DNA of 15,527 nucleotides. It comes from Thermoplasmatales archaeon (GTDB lineage: Archaea > Thermoplasmatota > Thermoplasmata > Methanomassiliicoccales > Methanomethylophilaceae). The notes under the pieces are model-generated. The model searched no databases, had not been told where the DNA came from, and saw only the letters and a list, made by a program, of their open reading frames with translations. The first letter of the stretch is position 1. Every line of letters begins with the position of its first letter. Positions 7,751-14,225 of the stretch are shown here, one piece after another. Location of the stretch: contig JAAYKC010000071.1 of assembly GCA_012522645.1 (NCBI GenBank), positions 1 through 15,527 of the forward strand, written 5' to 3'. The position numbers and the translations under genes are program-made.

Positions 7751-8545
7751 ATGTCCCAGATAGAGCTGAAGAATGTGACGAAGGCATACTATGCCGACAG
7801 GAAGAAGAGCCTGGCACGTGTTGTCCTTGACAATATCTGCCTGGAGATTGAAGAAGGGGAGTTTGTGACCCTGATAGGGCCCAGCGGATGCGGTAAGACC
7901 ACAGTGCTCAATCTGATAGCAGGCTTCGAGGCGCCCACCCTCGGGACTGTGGAGGTCAACGGCAAAGAGGTGAAATCCCCGTCACCGGAAAGAGGGGTGA
8001 TATTCCAGGAGTACAGCCTGCTGCCGTGGATGGATGTCAAGAGCAATATCGAGTTGGCACTGGAGTGCCAGAATGTGCCCGTGCACGAGAGGGCGGGCAA
8101 GATATCCAAAGCCCTCGGGATTGTGAGGATGAGCGAGTTTGCCGATTCGCGTCCGAACATCCTGTCCGGGGGCATGAAGCAGAGGGTGGCGATAGCCAGG
8201 CTCATCGCCATGGACTCTGAGATCTTCCTGATGGACGAGCCGTTCTCTGCTTTGGACGAGCAGACGAGGAAGAAGCTGGACGAGGACATCGTTGAGATAT
8301 GGAAGAACAGCGGGAAGACTGCCGTCATGGTCACCCACAGCATAGAGGAGGCCCTTACGGTATCCACACGGATAATCATGTTCTCTGATTCTCCCGGGAG
8401 GATCATAGGAGAGTGGCGTTTGCCGGAGGAAATGAATCGCGATCCTTACTCTGAGGAATTCGTGAAACTGAAGATAGAGATCATGGAATGGCTGCCGGCC
8501 TGCCCGTGTACAAGGAAGGAGAGAAGATGGATAGCAATAGAATAA
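7751..8545 (+). CDS. ABC importer ATPase, SsuB/TauB/NrtD type
   Basis: This is the cytoplasmic ATP-hydrolysing subunit of the importer. The 264-residue product has all the motifs of an active ABC ATPase: Walker A GPSGCGKTT (43-51), Q-loop Q86 (IFQEYSLLPW), signature LSGGMKQR (138-145), Walker B IFLMDEP (158-164) with E163, D-loop SALD, and switch histidine H196 (VMVTHS). The SLLPW after the Q-loop is typical of the sulfonate/taurine/nitrate subfamily. Its ATG follows the permease stop by one base, behind GGAGGGA (7736-7742). The last 19 bases overlap the start of the binding-protein gene, so the odd tail (CPCTRKERRWIAIE) partly encodes that gene's ribosome binding site and start. Confidence 0.96.
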   Translation: MSQIELKNVTKAYYADRKKSLARVVLDNICLEIEEGEFVTLIGPSGCGKTTVLNLIAGFEAPTLGTVEVNGKEVKSPSPERGVIFQEYSLLPWMDVKSNIELALECQNVPVHERAGKISKALGIVRMSEFADSRPNILSGGMKQRVAIARLIAMDSEIFLMDEPFSALDEQTRKKLDEDIVEIWKNSGKTAVMVTHSIEEALTVSTRIIMFSDSPGRIIGEWRLPEEMNRDPYSEEFVKLKIEIMEWLPACPCTRKERRWIAIE

Positions 8546-9627
8546 TGGCGCTGGTGGTCGTAGGCATACTCGTCGCGGCCGCCGCAGGCGGAGTGTATCT
8601 GTATATGAACGATTCCGATGACTATGATCTGAGCGTAGTCTATCTGAATAAGTCAGGTTATGAGACTCAGATGGTGGCTAATGAGAAAGGTTTCTTTGGT
8701 GATGCGGGAGTGAAGATAAAGAACATGACCGTTACCGGGAGCGGAGCTGACACAGTCAATGCATTATTGGCGGGATCGGCGGACATAGCCGCGACCGGAG
8801 AGGGGCCCGTTGCATCTGCGATAAAGAATCACGGTGATAAAATCGTCGTTTTGTGCAATGTGAACGCATCCACGGGCGGTCAGGTATGGGTGGCCGGACC
8901 GCACATAACCACTGATTTTGTGTTGTATGATAAGACTGCCGAAAACACGGATGAAGTGCTTGCATCATGGGAGGGCGCCAAGGCAGATCTCGGAAGAATC
9001 CTGAAACTGGGGGTGCAGAAAGGAGCCACTACAGAATCAGCTCTGAAGTCCTGGCTTGAATTCATGGGCATAAATTACTCTGATTTTGATGCCTCTCCGG
9101 CAGAAGGTGACATCGTTCAACTCGTGAATGTCTCGGCGAATGAGCTCGTATCGATCTTCGCCCTCGACGGCGAAAAAAGAAGAGAATTGGATATGATGGC
9201 GGCCAGCCAGCCATATCCCTCCAACGCTCTGGAGCGCATAGATGGATCAGTGAAGGTGGGTGACAACTCAGATAACGACGGTTATGGGATATCCTGTTAC
9301 ATAACCACCAAAGACATCTACGAGAAGAAATCCGAGGTCATATTCAAATTCCTGAATGCTCTGAAATTGGCCACGGATTACATGCAGAATGAGGCCAATG
9401 AGGATGAGTGCGTGTCGATATGCAAGAACATCATAGGCGCAAGTGATGCGACAGTGAGGGCGGTCTTCGATATAGGGGAATTCCGCGTCTCCTGGGATGA
9501 TGAGATCTCTGCGAAGACATTGTACAATACTGCTCAGAGCAAAGGATTCACCAAGATAACCTTGAATCAGTGCATAGGAGCATGCCCTCAGGAAGTGAAG
9601 GACCATATCGAAGGGATGTACGCCTGA
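8527..9627 (+). CDS. ABC importer substrate-binding protein, SsuA/NMT1-like
   Basis: This is the extracytoplasmic solute receptor of the importer. I chose the ATG at 8527 (366 residues) over the upstream in-frame ATG at 8488 because AAGGAAGGAGAG (8512-8523) is a strong ribosome binding site just before it, and because MDSNRIMALVVVGILVAAAAGG then begins directly with an N-terminal membrane anchor. No lipobox cysteine is seen. The mature part has the family pattern YETQMVANEKGFFGDAGVK and ALLAGSADIAATGEGPVASAI, the sliding-window recognition face of SsuA/TauA/NrtA-like proteins. Six cysteines are present, including two CX3C pairs near the end (C295/C299 and C349/C353). That is unusual for this family. 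The family covers sulfonates, taurine, nitrate and thiamine precursors, so the ligand is open. Confidence 0.9.
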   Translation: MDSNRIMALVVVGILVAAAAGGVYLYMNDSDDYDLSVVYLNKSGYETQMVANEKGFFGDAGVKIKNMTVTGSGADTVNALLAGSADIAATGEGPVASAIKNHGDKIVVLCNVNASTGGQVWVAGPHITTDFVLYDKTAENTDEVLASWEGAKADLGRILKLGVQKGATTESALKSWLEFMGINYSDFDASPAEGDIVQLVNVSANELVSIFALDGEKRRELDMMAASQPYPSNALERIDGSVKVGDNSDNDGYGISCYITTKDIYEKKSEVIFKFLNALKLATDYMQNEANEDECVSICKNIIGASDATVRAVFDIGEFRVSWDDEISAKTLYNTAQSKGFTKITLNQCIGACPQEVKDHIEGMYA

Positions 9628-9670
9628 TAGGTCAGCAAAGCGTCGGTGATCCGCAGGGTGAGACGAAACT

Positions 9671-9684
9671 CCTTAATCTTTTTA
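9671..9684 (+). promoter_or_regulatory. TATA-like box for the BioB-like radical SAM gene
   Basis: CCTTAATCTTTTTA lies 17-30 bases before the ATG at 9701. It resembles the hisD box CTTAAATC in sequence and spacing, so the transcript is probably leaderless. The T5 run inside it could also help end the upstream ABC-importer transcript. Confidence 0.5.
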
Positions 9685-9700
9685 CCACAGGGTATCTGCG

Positions 9701-10699
9701 ATGTGTAAGAATATGAAGAAATTGATAGACGACACGAAATGCCAGGTTCTGTCAGAGGAGCAGCCGGATCCGGGTGTTCTCCTCAGGATGCTTCGTCTGG
9801 ATCCGAACTCCGAAGAGTGCGCCTATCTGGGAAAACGGGCGAGAGATGTTGCCGAGGAGGTCACAGACGGCATAGGGAGCCTCAATTCATCCATCGGCCT
9901 GGACTGGATGCCGTGCCCGATCAGCTGTGCCTTCTGCTCTCTCGGCAAGAAGTGGGGCCTGGTATCCGGCAATGCGATCTTGGATGATGACGATGTGATA
10001 GACACAGTCGACGAGGTCATACGGATAAGGGGTTTGGACAGAGTCACACTGAGGACCACTGAGACCTATGATCTGCAGCATCTTCTGGAACTGGGAAGGA
10101 GGATCCGCAGGGAGGTCTCCGGCAAATACAGACTGGCACTGAATACGCGCACCCTTACGAAAGAGGATGCTGATGAATTGCACAAAGCCGGATTCAGCAG
10201 TGCTTACCATGCTCTCAGACTGGGAGAAGGAACAGACACACCGTTTGATCCGGAGGACCGCATAAGAACGATGAGGGCCATAGCCGGCTCGAAACTGATG
10301 CTGACCAGCGGGATAGATCCTGTAGGTGTGGAGCACACGAATGAGGAGATACTTCTCCGGATCGGGATCCTGAGGGAGCTGGGTGCCAAGAGCGTGTGCT
10401 CGATGAGGCGCAAGAACGTCGCCGGCACACCGAAGGGCGGTCTGCCGGAGGTCAGCGATAAGAGGATGGCTCAGATAGCTGCGGTACTGAGAATGGCCCA
10501 TCCTGAATGGGGTGTGGCATCAAGCCCCATAATACCCCAGTCCCTGGAATGGGGGGCCAATTCGATCTCTGTGGAAACGGGGGCCAGTCCGAGGCGGGAT
10601 CATCCGGACCGTATCTGGAATATAATGTCCCATGATGAGGCGGAGAAGGTACTGGAACATGCGGGCTATACTCTTAAGAGGAACCGATCTCCCGATTGA
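9701..10699 (+). CDS. BioB/PylB-like radical SAM protein of unknown substrate
   Basis: The 332-residue product has a radical SAM cluster motif CX3CX2C at C72, C76 and C79 (MPCPISCAFCSLGKKWG). The CAFC ending, the TLRTTETYDLQHLL strand-helix region and the late SPIIPQSLEWGANSISVET stretch resemble the TIM-barrel organisation of the biotin synthase/PylB/HydE group. Such enzymes cleave S-adenosylmethionine to a 5'-deoxyadenosyl radical, but no substrate-specific motif is recognisable. About 70 residues precede the cluster, and the C-terminus lacks an extra iron-sulfur module. HcgA-type enzymes have CX5CX2C, so the spacing here argues against that family. A TATA-like box lies just upstream. The last 26 bases overlap, tail to tail, a gene on the other strand. 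Radical SAM membership is solid; the function is unknown. Confidence 0.88.
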   Translation: MCKNMKKLIDDTKCQVLSEEQPDPGVLLRMLRLDPNSEECAYLGKRARDVAEEVTDGIGSLNSSIGLDWMPCPISCAFCSLGKKWGLVSGNAILDDDDVIDTVDEVIRIRGLDRVTLRTTETYDLQHLLELGRRIRREVSGKYRLALNTRTLTKEDADELHKAGFSSAYHALRLGEGTDTPFDPEDRIRTMRAIAGSKLMLTSGIDPVGVEHTNEEILLRIGILRELGAKSVCSMRRKNVAGTPKGGLPEVSDKRMAQIAAVLRMAHPEWGVASSPIIPQSLEWGANSISVETGASPRRDHPDRIWNIMSHDEAEKVLEHAGYTLKRNRSPD

Positions 10700-11237
10700 G
10701 GACTTCAAGGACGTCCTCCATGGGCAGGATGTCCATGGGGTCGTAAGCGCGCCATACGAACTTCAGCCTCATATCAGTCCCCACTAAGAAGAGCTCCCTG
10801 TTGGTATATCCCAGTATCTTCTGGGTTCTGGCCCTCTCCACGATGGCCCCGTAGGCTTTGCTTATCTTCTGACCGGTATCGCTGATGTGCTCATACGGGG
10901 AGCCTGTGAATCTTATCCAGGCACGATGGTTCTCCAGAGATTCCGGGTTTATGTGCACAAGGGAGACGTTCAGATCGTCTAACTCCTGTTTCCGCTCATT
11001 CATGAGCGCCATGTAGTTTATGCAGGTTTTTCCGTGATTCACTACATAGAAGTACAGCAGTACCGGCCCATTTGTCACACGATCCGACAGAATGAAATGC
11101 CCATTTGTGGATTCAGCTTCAAAATCGGGGACCTCATCCCCGACAACAAGATCCTCAGACGTTATGCCGTCGGGGAGGAACCAGAATCCGTTCTCCCCTT
11201 TTATCCCGATGCCGCCGTCCGGCTTACTGGAATCCAT
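10674..11237 (-). CDS. peroxiredoxin-fold (AhpC/TSA-like) protein with a degenerate active site
   Basis: The 187-residue product follows the thioredoxin/AhpC-TSA layout: VVGDEVPDFEAESTNGHFIL (residues 31-50), VLLYFYVV (59-66), then one cysteine, C72. In peroxiredoxins the peroxidatic site reads PxxxTxxC. Here the same spacing reads V65-x3-G69-x2-C72, so the conserved Pro and Thr are gone, and no second cysteine exists anywhere in the protein. The rest of the fold, including ELFLVGTDMRLKFVWRA, is kept. It may be a 1-Cys enzyme with an altered site, a thiol-disulfide carrier, or a non-catalytic relative. The start is ATG, with a TATA-like box about 25-36 bases before it, so a leaderless transcript is likely. 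Its 3' end overlaps the convergent radical SAM gene by 26 bases. Confidence 0.8.
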   Translation of the reverse strand: MDSSKPDGGIGIKGENGFWFLPDGITSEDLVVGDEVPDFEAESTNGHFILSDRVTNGPVLLYFYVVNHGKTCINYMALMNERKQELDDLNVSLVHINPESLENHRAWIRFTGSPYEHISDTGQKISKAYGAIVERARTQKILGYTNRELFLVGTDMRLKFVWRAYDPMDILPMEDVLEVLNREIGSS

Positions 11238-11260
11238 TACGGTGCGAATGTCATCGGGAA

Positions 11261-11276
11261 TATAATATATTATTTC
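11261..11276. promoter_or_regulatory. near-palindromic TATA element between the peroxiredoxin-like gene and larB
   Basis: The run at 11261-11276 is all A/T and contains the perfect palindrome TAATATATTA (11263-11272). Read on the minus strand it lies about 30 bases before the ATG at 11237, the right distance for a leaderless peroxiredoxin-like transcript. Read on the plus strand it would give a leader of about 60 bases for larB. A second weak plus-strand candidate is ATAATAATA (11322-11330), about 29 bases before the larB ATG. Confidence 0.5.
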
Positions 11277-11332
11277 ACTTTAAACTAAAAACAATATAGC
11301 CGTGCAGCGCTTCTGAGGGAGATAATAATACC

Positions 11333-11344
11333 ATGAAGACATAG
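11333..11344 (+). other. possible three-codon upstream reading frame before larB
   Basis: GAGGGAG (11315-11321) is followed after 11 bases by ATG AAG ACA TAG, which ends 10 bases before the larB ATG. It would only be translated if transcription starts at an upstream box near 11263-11298. If the box at 11322-11330 is used, larB is leaderless and this frame is not transcribed. Weak. Confidence 0.2.
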
Positions 11345-11354
11345 TGCATGCATC

Positions 11355-12122
11355 ATGGACATAAGGGACGTATTGGAGGCCTATAAGCAGGACAAGATAT
11401 CCCCGGAGGATGCAGAGAAGCTCCTTCGTATGGATTATCTTGAGAGAATAGGTCAGGATTGCGTCCTGGACAGGAGCAGATCGATGAGGAAAGGAATACC
11501 GGAGGTCGTGTACGGAGCACCCAAGACTCCTGACAAGGTCGCAGAGATATGCGCATCCCGACCCGGGAGCCTGCTTCTGGTATCGAAAGCGGGCAGGGAC
11601 CACTTCGAAGCCGTTAGGAAGAAGGTCCCGGATGCGGAATTCAGGGAGGATTGCGGGATAATCGTCGTGGGGAAGATGCCTGAGCCTGTCAAAGGCCTGA
11701 TCGGGATAATAACTGCAGGCACATCAGATGTTCCTGTGGCGGAGGAAGCCGCAGTCATGGCTGAGGCCATGGGGGTGAAGGTGATGAAGTACTACGACGT
11801 GGGGGTGGCAGGGCTTCACAGGATCTCAGAACCTGTGAAGGAGCTGATAGAGGCTGATGCTGATGCTATCGTGGTGGTCGCCGGAATGGAGGGCGCTCTC
11901 CCTACTCTGGTGTCATCAATGTCCACGTCCCCGGTCATCGGGGTGCCCACATCGACGGGATACGGTGCCGGGGGGAAGGGCGAGGCCGCTCTTCTGTGCA
12001 TGCTGCAGACATGCTCTCCAGGCCTCACAGCCGTCAACATAGACAACGGGATAGGCGGAGGCGGCATGGCCGCGCTGATAGCCAATCGCCGTTCCGAGAG
12101 AAAGAGCCAGAGTAATAAATAA
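11355..12122 (+). CDS. larB: LarB, pyridinium-3,5-biscarboxylate mononucleotide synthase
   Basis: LarB carboxylates and hydrolyses nicotinic acid adenine dinucleotide to make pyridinium-3,5-biscarboxylate mononucleotide, the first step of the nickel-pincer cofactor. The 255-residue product has the LarB N-terminal region (MDIRDVLEAYKQDKISPEDAE, then DRSRSMRKGIPEVVYG) followed by a PurE-like domain. That domain includes AGTSDVPVAEEAAVMAEAMG (121-140), VVVAGMEGALPTLVSS and VIGVPTSTGYG. The cysteine that forms a covalent adduct in L. plantarum LarB (C221) corresponds to C220 in QTCSPGLTAVNIDNG. Older annotations call this family AIR carboxylase or PurE-like, but the long N-terminal region and the SCxPG-type motif identify LarB. 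It is the first gene of a tight run with nreA (4-base gap) and a radical SAM gene. LarE is about 4.6 kb away; LarC is not in the window. Confidence 0.94.
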   Translation: MDIRDVLEAYKQDKISPEDAEKLLRMDYLERIGQDCVLDRSRSMRKGIPEVVYGAPKTPDKVAEICASRPGSLLLVSKAGRDHFEAVRKKVPDAEFREDCGIIVVGKMPEPVKGLIGIITAGTSDVPVAEEAAVMAEAMGVKVMKYYDVGVAGLHRISEPVKELIEADADAIVVVAGMEGALPTLVSSMSTSPVIGVPTSTGYGAGGKGEAALLCMLQTCSPGLTAVNIDNGIGGGGMAALIANRRSERKSQSNK

Positions 12123-12126
12123 GAAG

Positions 12127-13404
12127 ATGACGGGGACCGCGAAGTTCTTTGACAGCATGGCGAGCTACAACAAGCAGGACACATCCTCAGGGCTCTGCGT
12201 CCTCTGCAAAGGGTCCAGGAACCTTTGCGGGAAGGACCGCTGCCCCCTGATGATAAAGTTCTACAGCCAGAGCAAGACCCGCCCTCTGATCGACGCAAAG
12301 GACCTGGTGGGGAGCAGTCCTCCCGCTGTCTTCGTCGGACGTTATGGATATCCGAAGGTTGACATAGGCCCGCTGCTGCCGCCGGATCTCGGCGACACAT
12401 CAGAGATGGACACCCCCGAGATGTGGGTCGGCAAATCCATTGACAGCATAGTCGATTTCAGGTTCAGACTCGTCAGAGGGAAGTACAGGATCGATGCCAA
12501 GAACTTCAGGGCGGCCGGAAGGATAGTGGATCAGGTTCAGGAGCTGGCACTTACGGAGAAGCCCGTGGATGTGGAGGCGAACTTCTCCCAGAAGCCCCGG
12601 GGAAGGGTGATCCTGGATGATGAGGTGCAGCCCTTCGGGCCTTCCGCAAGGATGGAGAGGATGAGAGCGGCCAACGGGCGATTCGAGAGATATCTGGAGC
12701 GCAGTTTCTACGATACGGATATGAAGGCCGTCGACGGCGTGATCAACGCATATCGCAACGGAACGCTCATATCTGAGATACAGAAGGCGTTCTCCGTCGG
12801 GACCATGGGCATCGATAAGAACCGCAGGTTCGTCCCCACCCGATGGAGCATAACCGCCGTCGACGACATAATCGGCAAGGATCTGTTGAAGACAACGAAG
12901 TTCAACAGGACCATCGACGAGTTCAGGATATACCAGTGGGAGGAACTGGATAACAGATGGTGCATTCTCATGATGCCGTGCACCTGGCGCTTCGAGCTGA
13001 TAGAGGCGTGGTACCCGAACACCACATGGAACCCATCGGGGAAATCCATCTCTATACTGTCGGATCATGAGTTCTTCGACGGCAGAACGGAGTATGCCTC
13101 CATAGGCGGCTGCTATTATGCATCCAGGATGGCCGTCAACGAGCTCCTGACGGAAGAGCGCAGGACCGCAGGGGTCGTAATATTCAGGGAAGCGCACCCC
13201 GGGTATGTGATGCCCGTGGGCGTATGGAACGTCAGGGAGAACGTCCGCGCCGCCCTGAAGATGAAGCCTTTCAAGTTCGATTCCCTGGAAGGGGCGATGT
13301 CCCACGTAGACAAGGTGATGGACATACCCAGGAAGACGTGGATCGCCAATTCCGGTGTCCTCAGGGATATGATGATTCAAAGGAGGATCGAGGATTATCT
13401 CTAG
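12127..13404 (+). CDS. nreA: NreA DNA repair protein
   Basis: NreA is an archaeal DNA repair factor linked to PCNA, known from Archaeoglobus and Haloferax. The 425-residue product has a four-cysteine, probably zinc-binding N-terminus (C24, C27, C34, C39). Family-typical blocks follow: PPAVFVGRYGYPKVDIGPL, PEMWVGKSIDSIVDFR, PFGPSARMERM, KNRRFVPTRWSITAVDD and GGCYYASRMAVNE. It ends in QRRIEDYL (418-425), which fits a PCNA-interacting peptide (Q-x-x-aliphatic-x-x-aromatic-hydrophobic) placed, as in the family, at the very C-terminus. Only 4 bases separate it from larB, so they are likely one transcript. Its last codons contain AAAGGAGG, a possible ribosome binding site for the next gene. The stop is TAG; continuing in frame would add only out-of-frame sequence of the next gene. 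Confidence 0.94.
   Translation: MTGTAKFFDSMASYNKQDTSSGLCVLCKGSRNLCGKDRCPLMIKFYSQSKTRPLIDAKDLVGSSPPAVFVGRYGYPKVDIGPLLPPDLGDTSEMDTPEMWVGKSIDSIVDFRFRLVRGKYRIDAKNFRAAGRIVDQVQELALTEKPVDVEANFSQKPRGRVILDDEVQPFGPSARMERMRAANGRFERYLERSFYDTDMKAVDGVINAYRNGTLISEIQKAFSVGTMGIDKNRRFVPTRWSITAVDDIIGKDLLKTTKFNRTIDEFRIYQWEELDNRWCILMMPCTWRFELIEAWYPNTTWNPSGKSISILSDHEFFDGRTEYASIGGCYYASRMAVNELLTEERRTAGVVIFREAHPGYVMPVGVWNVRENVRAALKMKPFKFDSLEGAMSHVDKVMDIPRKTWIANSGVLRDMMIQRRIEDYL
13379..13386 (+). promoter_or_regulatory. strong Shine-Dalgarno sequence inside the end of nreA
   Basis: AAAGGAGG is the best ribosome-binding match seen near any start in this window. It is placed for initiation near 13392-13398, where the radical SAM frame has ATT and ATC but no ATG, GTG or TTG. 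The next standard start, GTG at 13445, is 58 bases downstream, too far for this site. It also encodes part of the NreA C-terminus, so chance is possible. Confidence 0.5.
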
Positions 13405-14164
13405 CCTTCTCGATTTCTCGGATTCCGCAGGGACCTACGAGGCCGTGGAGTGCAGGCGTGCTCTCTCCCCTTCAAAGCTTCCGGATATGGACTATGCCCT
13501 CAATCCTTACTCGGGATGCGCCCACGGCTGCGTGTACTGCTATGCGCCGGAGGTCACCCATTCGAAGTGGGAGGATTGGAGGGTCCCGAAGGCCAAGATG
13601 AACATAGCCAGACGTTTATCTCTGGAGCTCCCGAACATCAAAGGGGTAATAGGGATAGGCACGGTCACAGACCCCTATCAGCCTGCGGAATCGGAGCTGG
13701 AACTGACCCGTCAGTGCCTCAGGGTGCTGAAGGAGCAGGGATTCAGGATACATATGCATACGAAATCGGATCTGATACTTCGTGATATTGATCTCCTGTC
13801 GGAGATGGAGGGCACGGTGGGCATCACGGTAACGGGGATCTGTGAGCGCGAGTCCAAGATGACGGAGCCGGGAGCCCCGATGCCGTTAAGGAGGCTGGAG
13901 ACTATACGCAGACTTGCGGACGCGGGCATTGACGTATATGCACTGGTCGGTCCCGTCCTGAATCATCTGGAGGGGAAGGAGGAGGCTTTCGTGAGCGCTC
14001 TGGCGGATACGGGCGTGAAACTGATCTATATAGACTCGCTGAACAGCAGACCCCTTCTCTCGGAGAGATTGTCCCGTATGAGGTTCAGGGGCTCACCGTC
14101 CGCTGAGAGGCGGATAAAGGATCTGGCACAGGTTGCGGGGATAGAGGTCCGCCCGGTCTTCTGA
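13394..14164 (+). CDS. SplB-like (COG1533) radical SAM protein, start uncertain
   Basis: The cluster motif CX3CX2C (GCAHGCVYCYAPE), the preceding LPDMDYALNPY and the later TVTDPYQPAESELELTRQCL identify the spore photoproduct lyase-like radical SAM family. Most archaeal members have no tested function. The first standard start in frame is GTG at 13445 (239 residues; cluster cysteines then C25, C29, C32). The frame is open further upstream, and the best ribosome binding site, AAAGGAGG (13379-13386), lies 7 bases before an in-frame ATT at 13394. That start would give 256 residues beginning with an SSLLDFSDSAGTYEAVEC region. The coordinates given use this longer form. The 5' end overlaps the end of nreA, so the genes are coupled. 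A repair role is suggested only by nreA and by the name-giving family. Confidence 0.85.
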   Translation: MISSLLDFSDSAGTYEAVECRRALSPSKLPDMDYALNPYSGCAHGCVYCYAPEVTHSKWEDWRVPKAKMNIARRLSLELPNIKGVIGIGTVTDPYQPAESELELTRQCLRVLKEQGFRIHMHTKSDLILRDIDLLSEMEGTVGITVTGICERESKMTEPGAPMPLRRLETIRRLADAGIDVYALVGPVLNHLEGKEEAFVSALADTGVKLIYIDSLNSRPLLSERLSRMRFRGSPSAERRIKDLAQVAGIEVRPVF

Positions 14165-14225
14165 TCCGAAGATCAGGCGGATGCGTCAAATACGGACACA
14201 TCCTGCGTTATGCAGAGGATCCGAC

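Noticed and set aside
8488..8526. Upstream in-frame ATG as start of the substrate-binding protein
   Set aside because: It has no ribosome site and would add 13 residues ahead of the membrane anchor; the ATG at 8527 has a strong ribosome site.
9701..10699. Assignment of the radical SAM protein as PylB (methylornithine synthase)
   Set aside because: The fold group fits, but the sequence around the cluster and the C-terminal motifs differ from PylB, and no pylC, pylD, pylS or pylT is nearby.
11355..12122. Annotation of LarB as PurE (phosphoribosylaminoimidazole carboxylase)
   Set aside because: The C-terminal domain is PurE-like, but the long N-terminal region and the TCSPG cysteine motif belong to LarB.
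12400..13380. Open frame of 326 codons on the minus strand opposite nreA
   Set aside because: It is fully antisense to a well-supported nreA; the translation is rich in His, Pro and Gly with no family features.
13450..13785. Amber readthrough extension of NreA
   Set aside because: The frame is open for about 126 codons after the TAG but overlaps the SplB-like gene out of frame, and the NreA PIP-like box ends exactly before the TAG.
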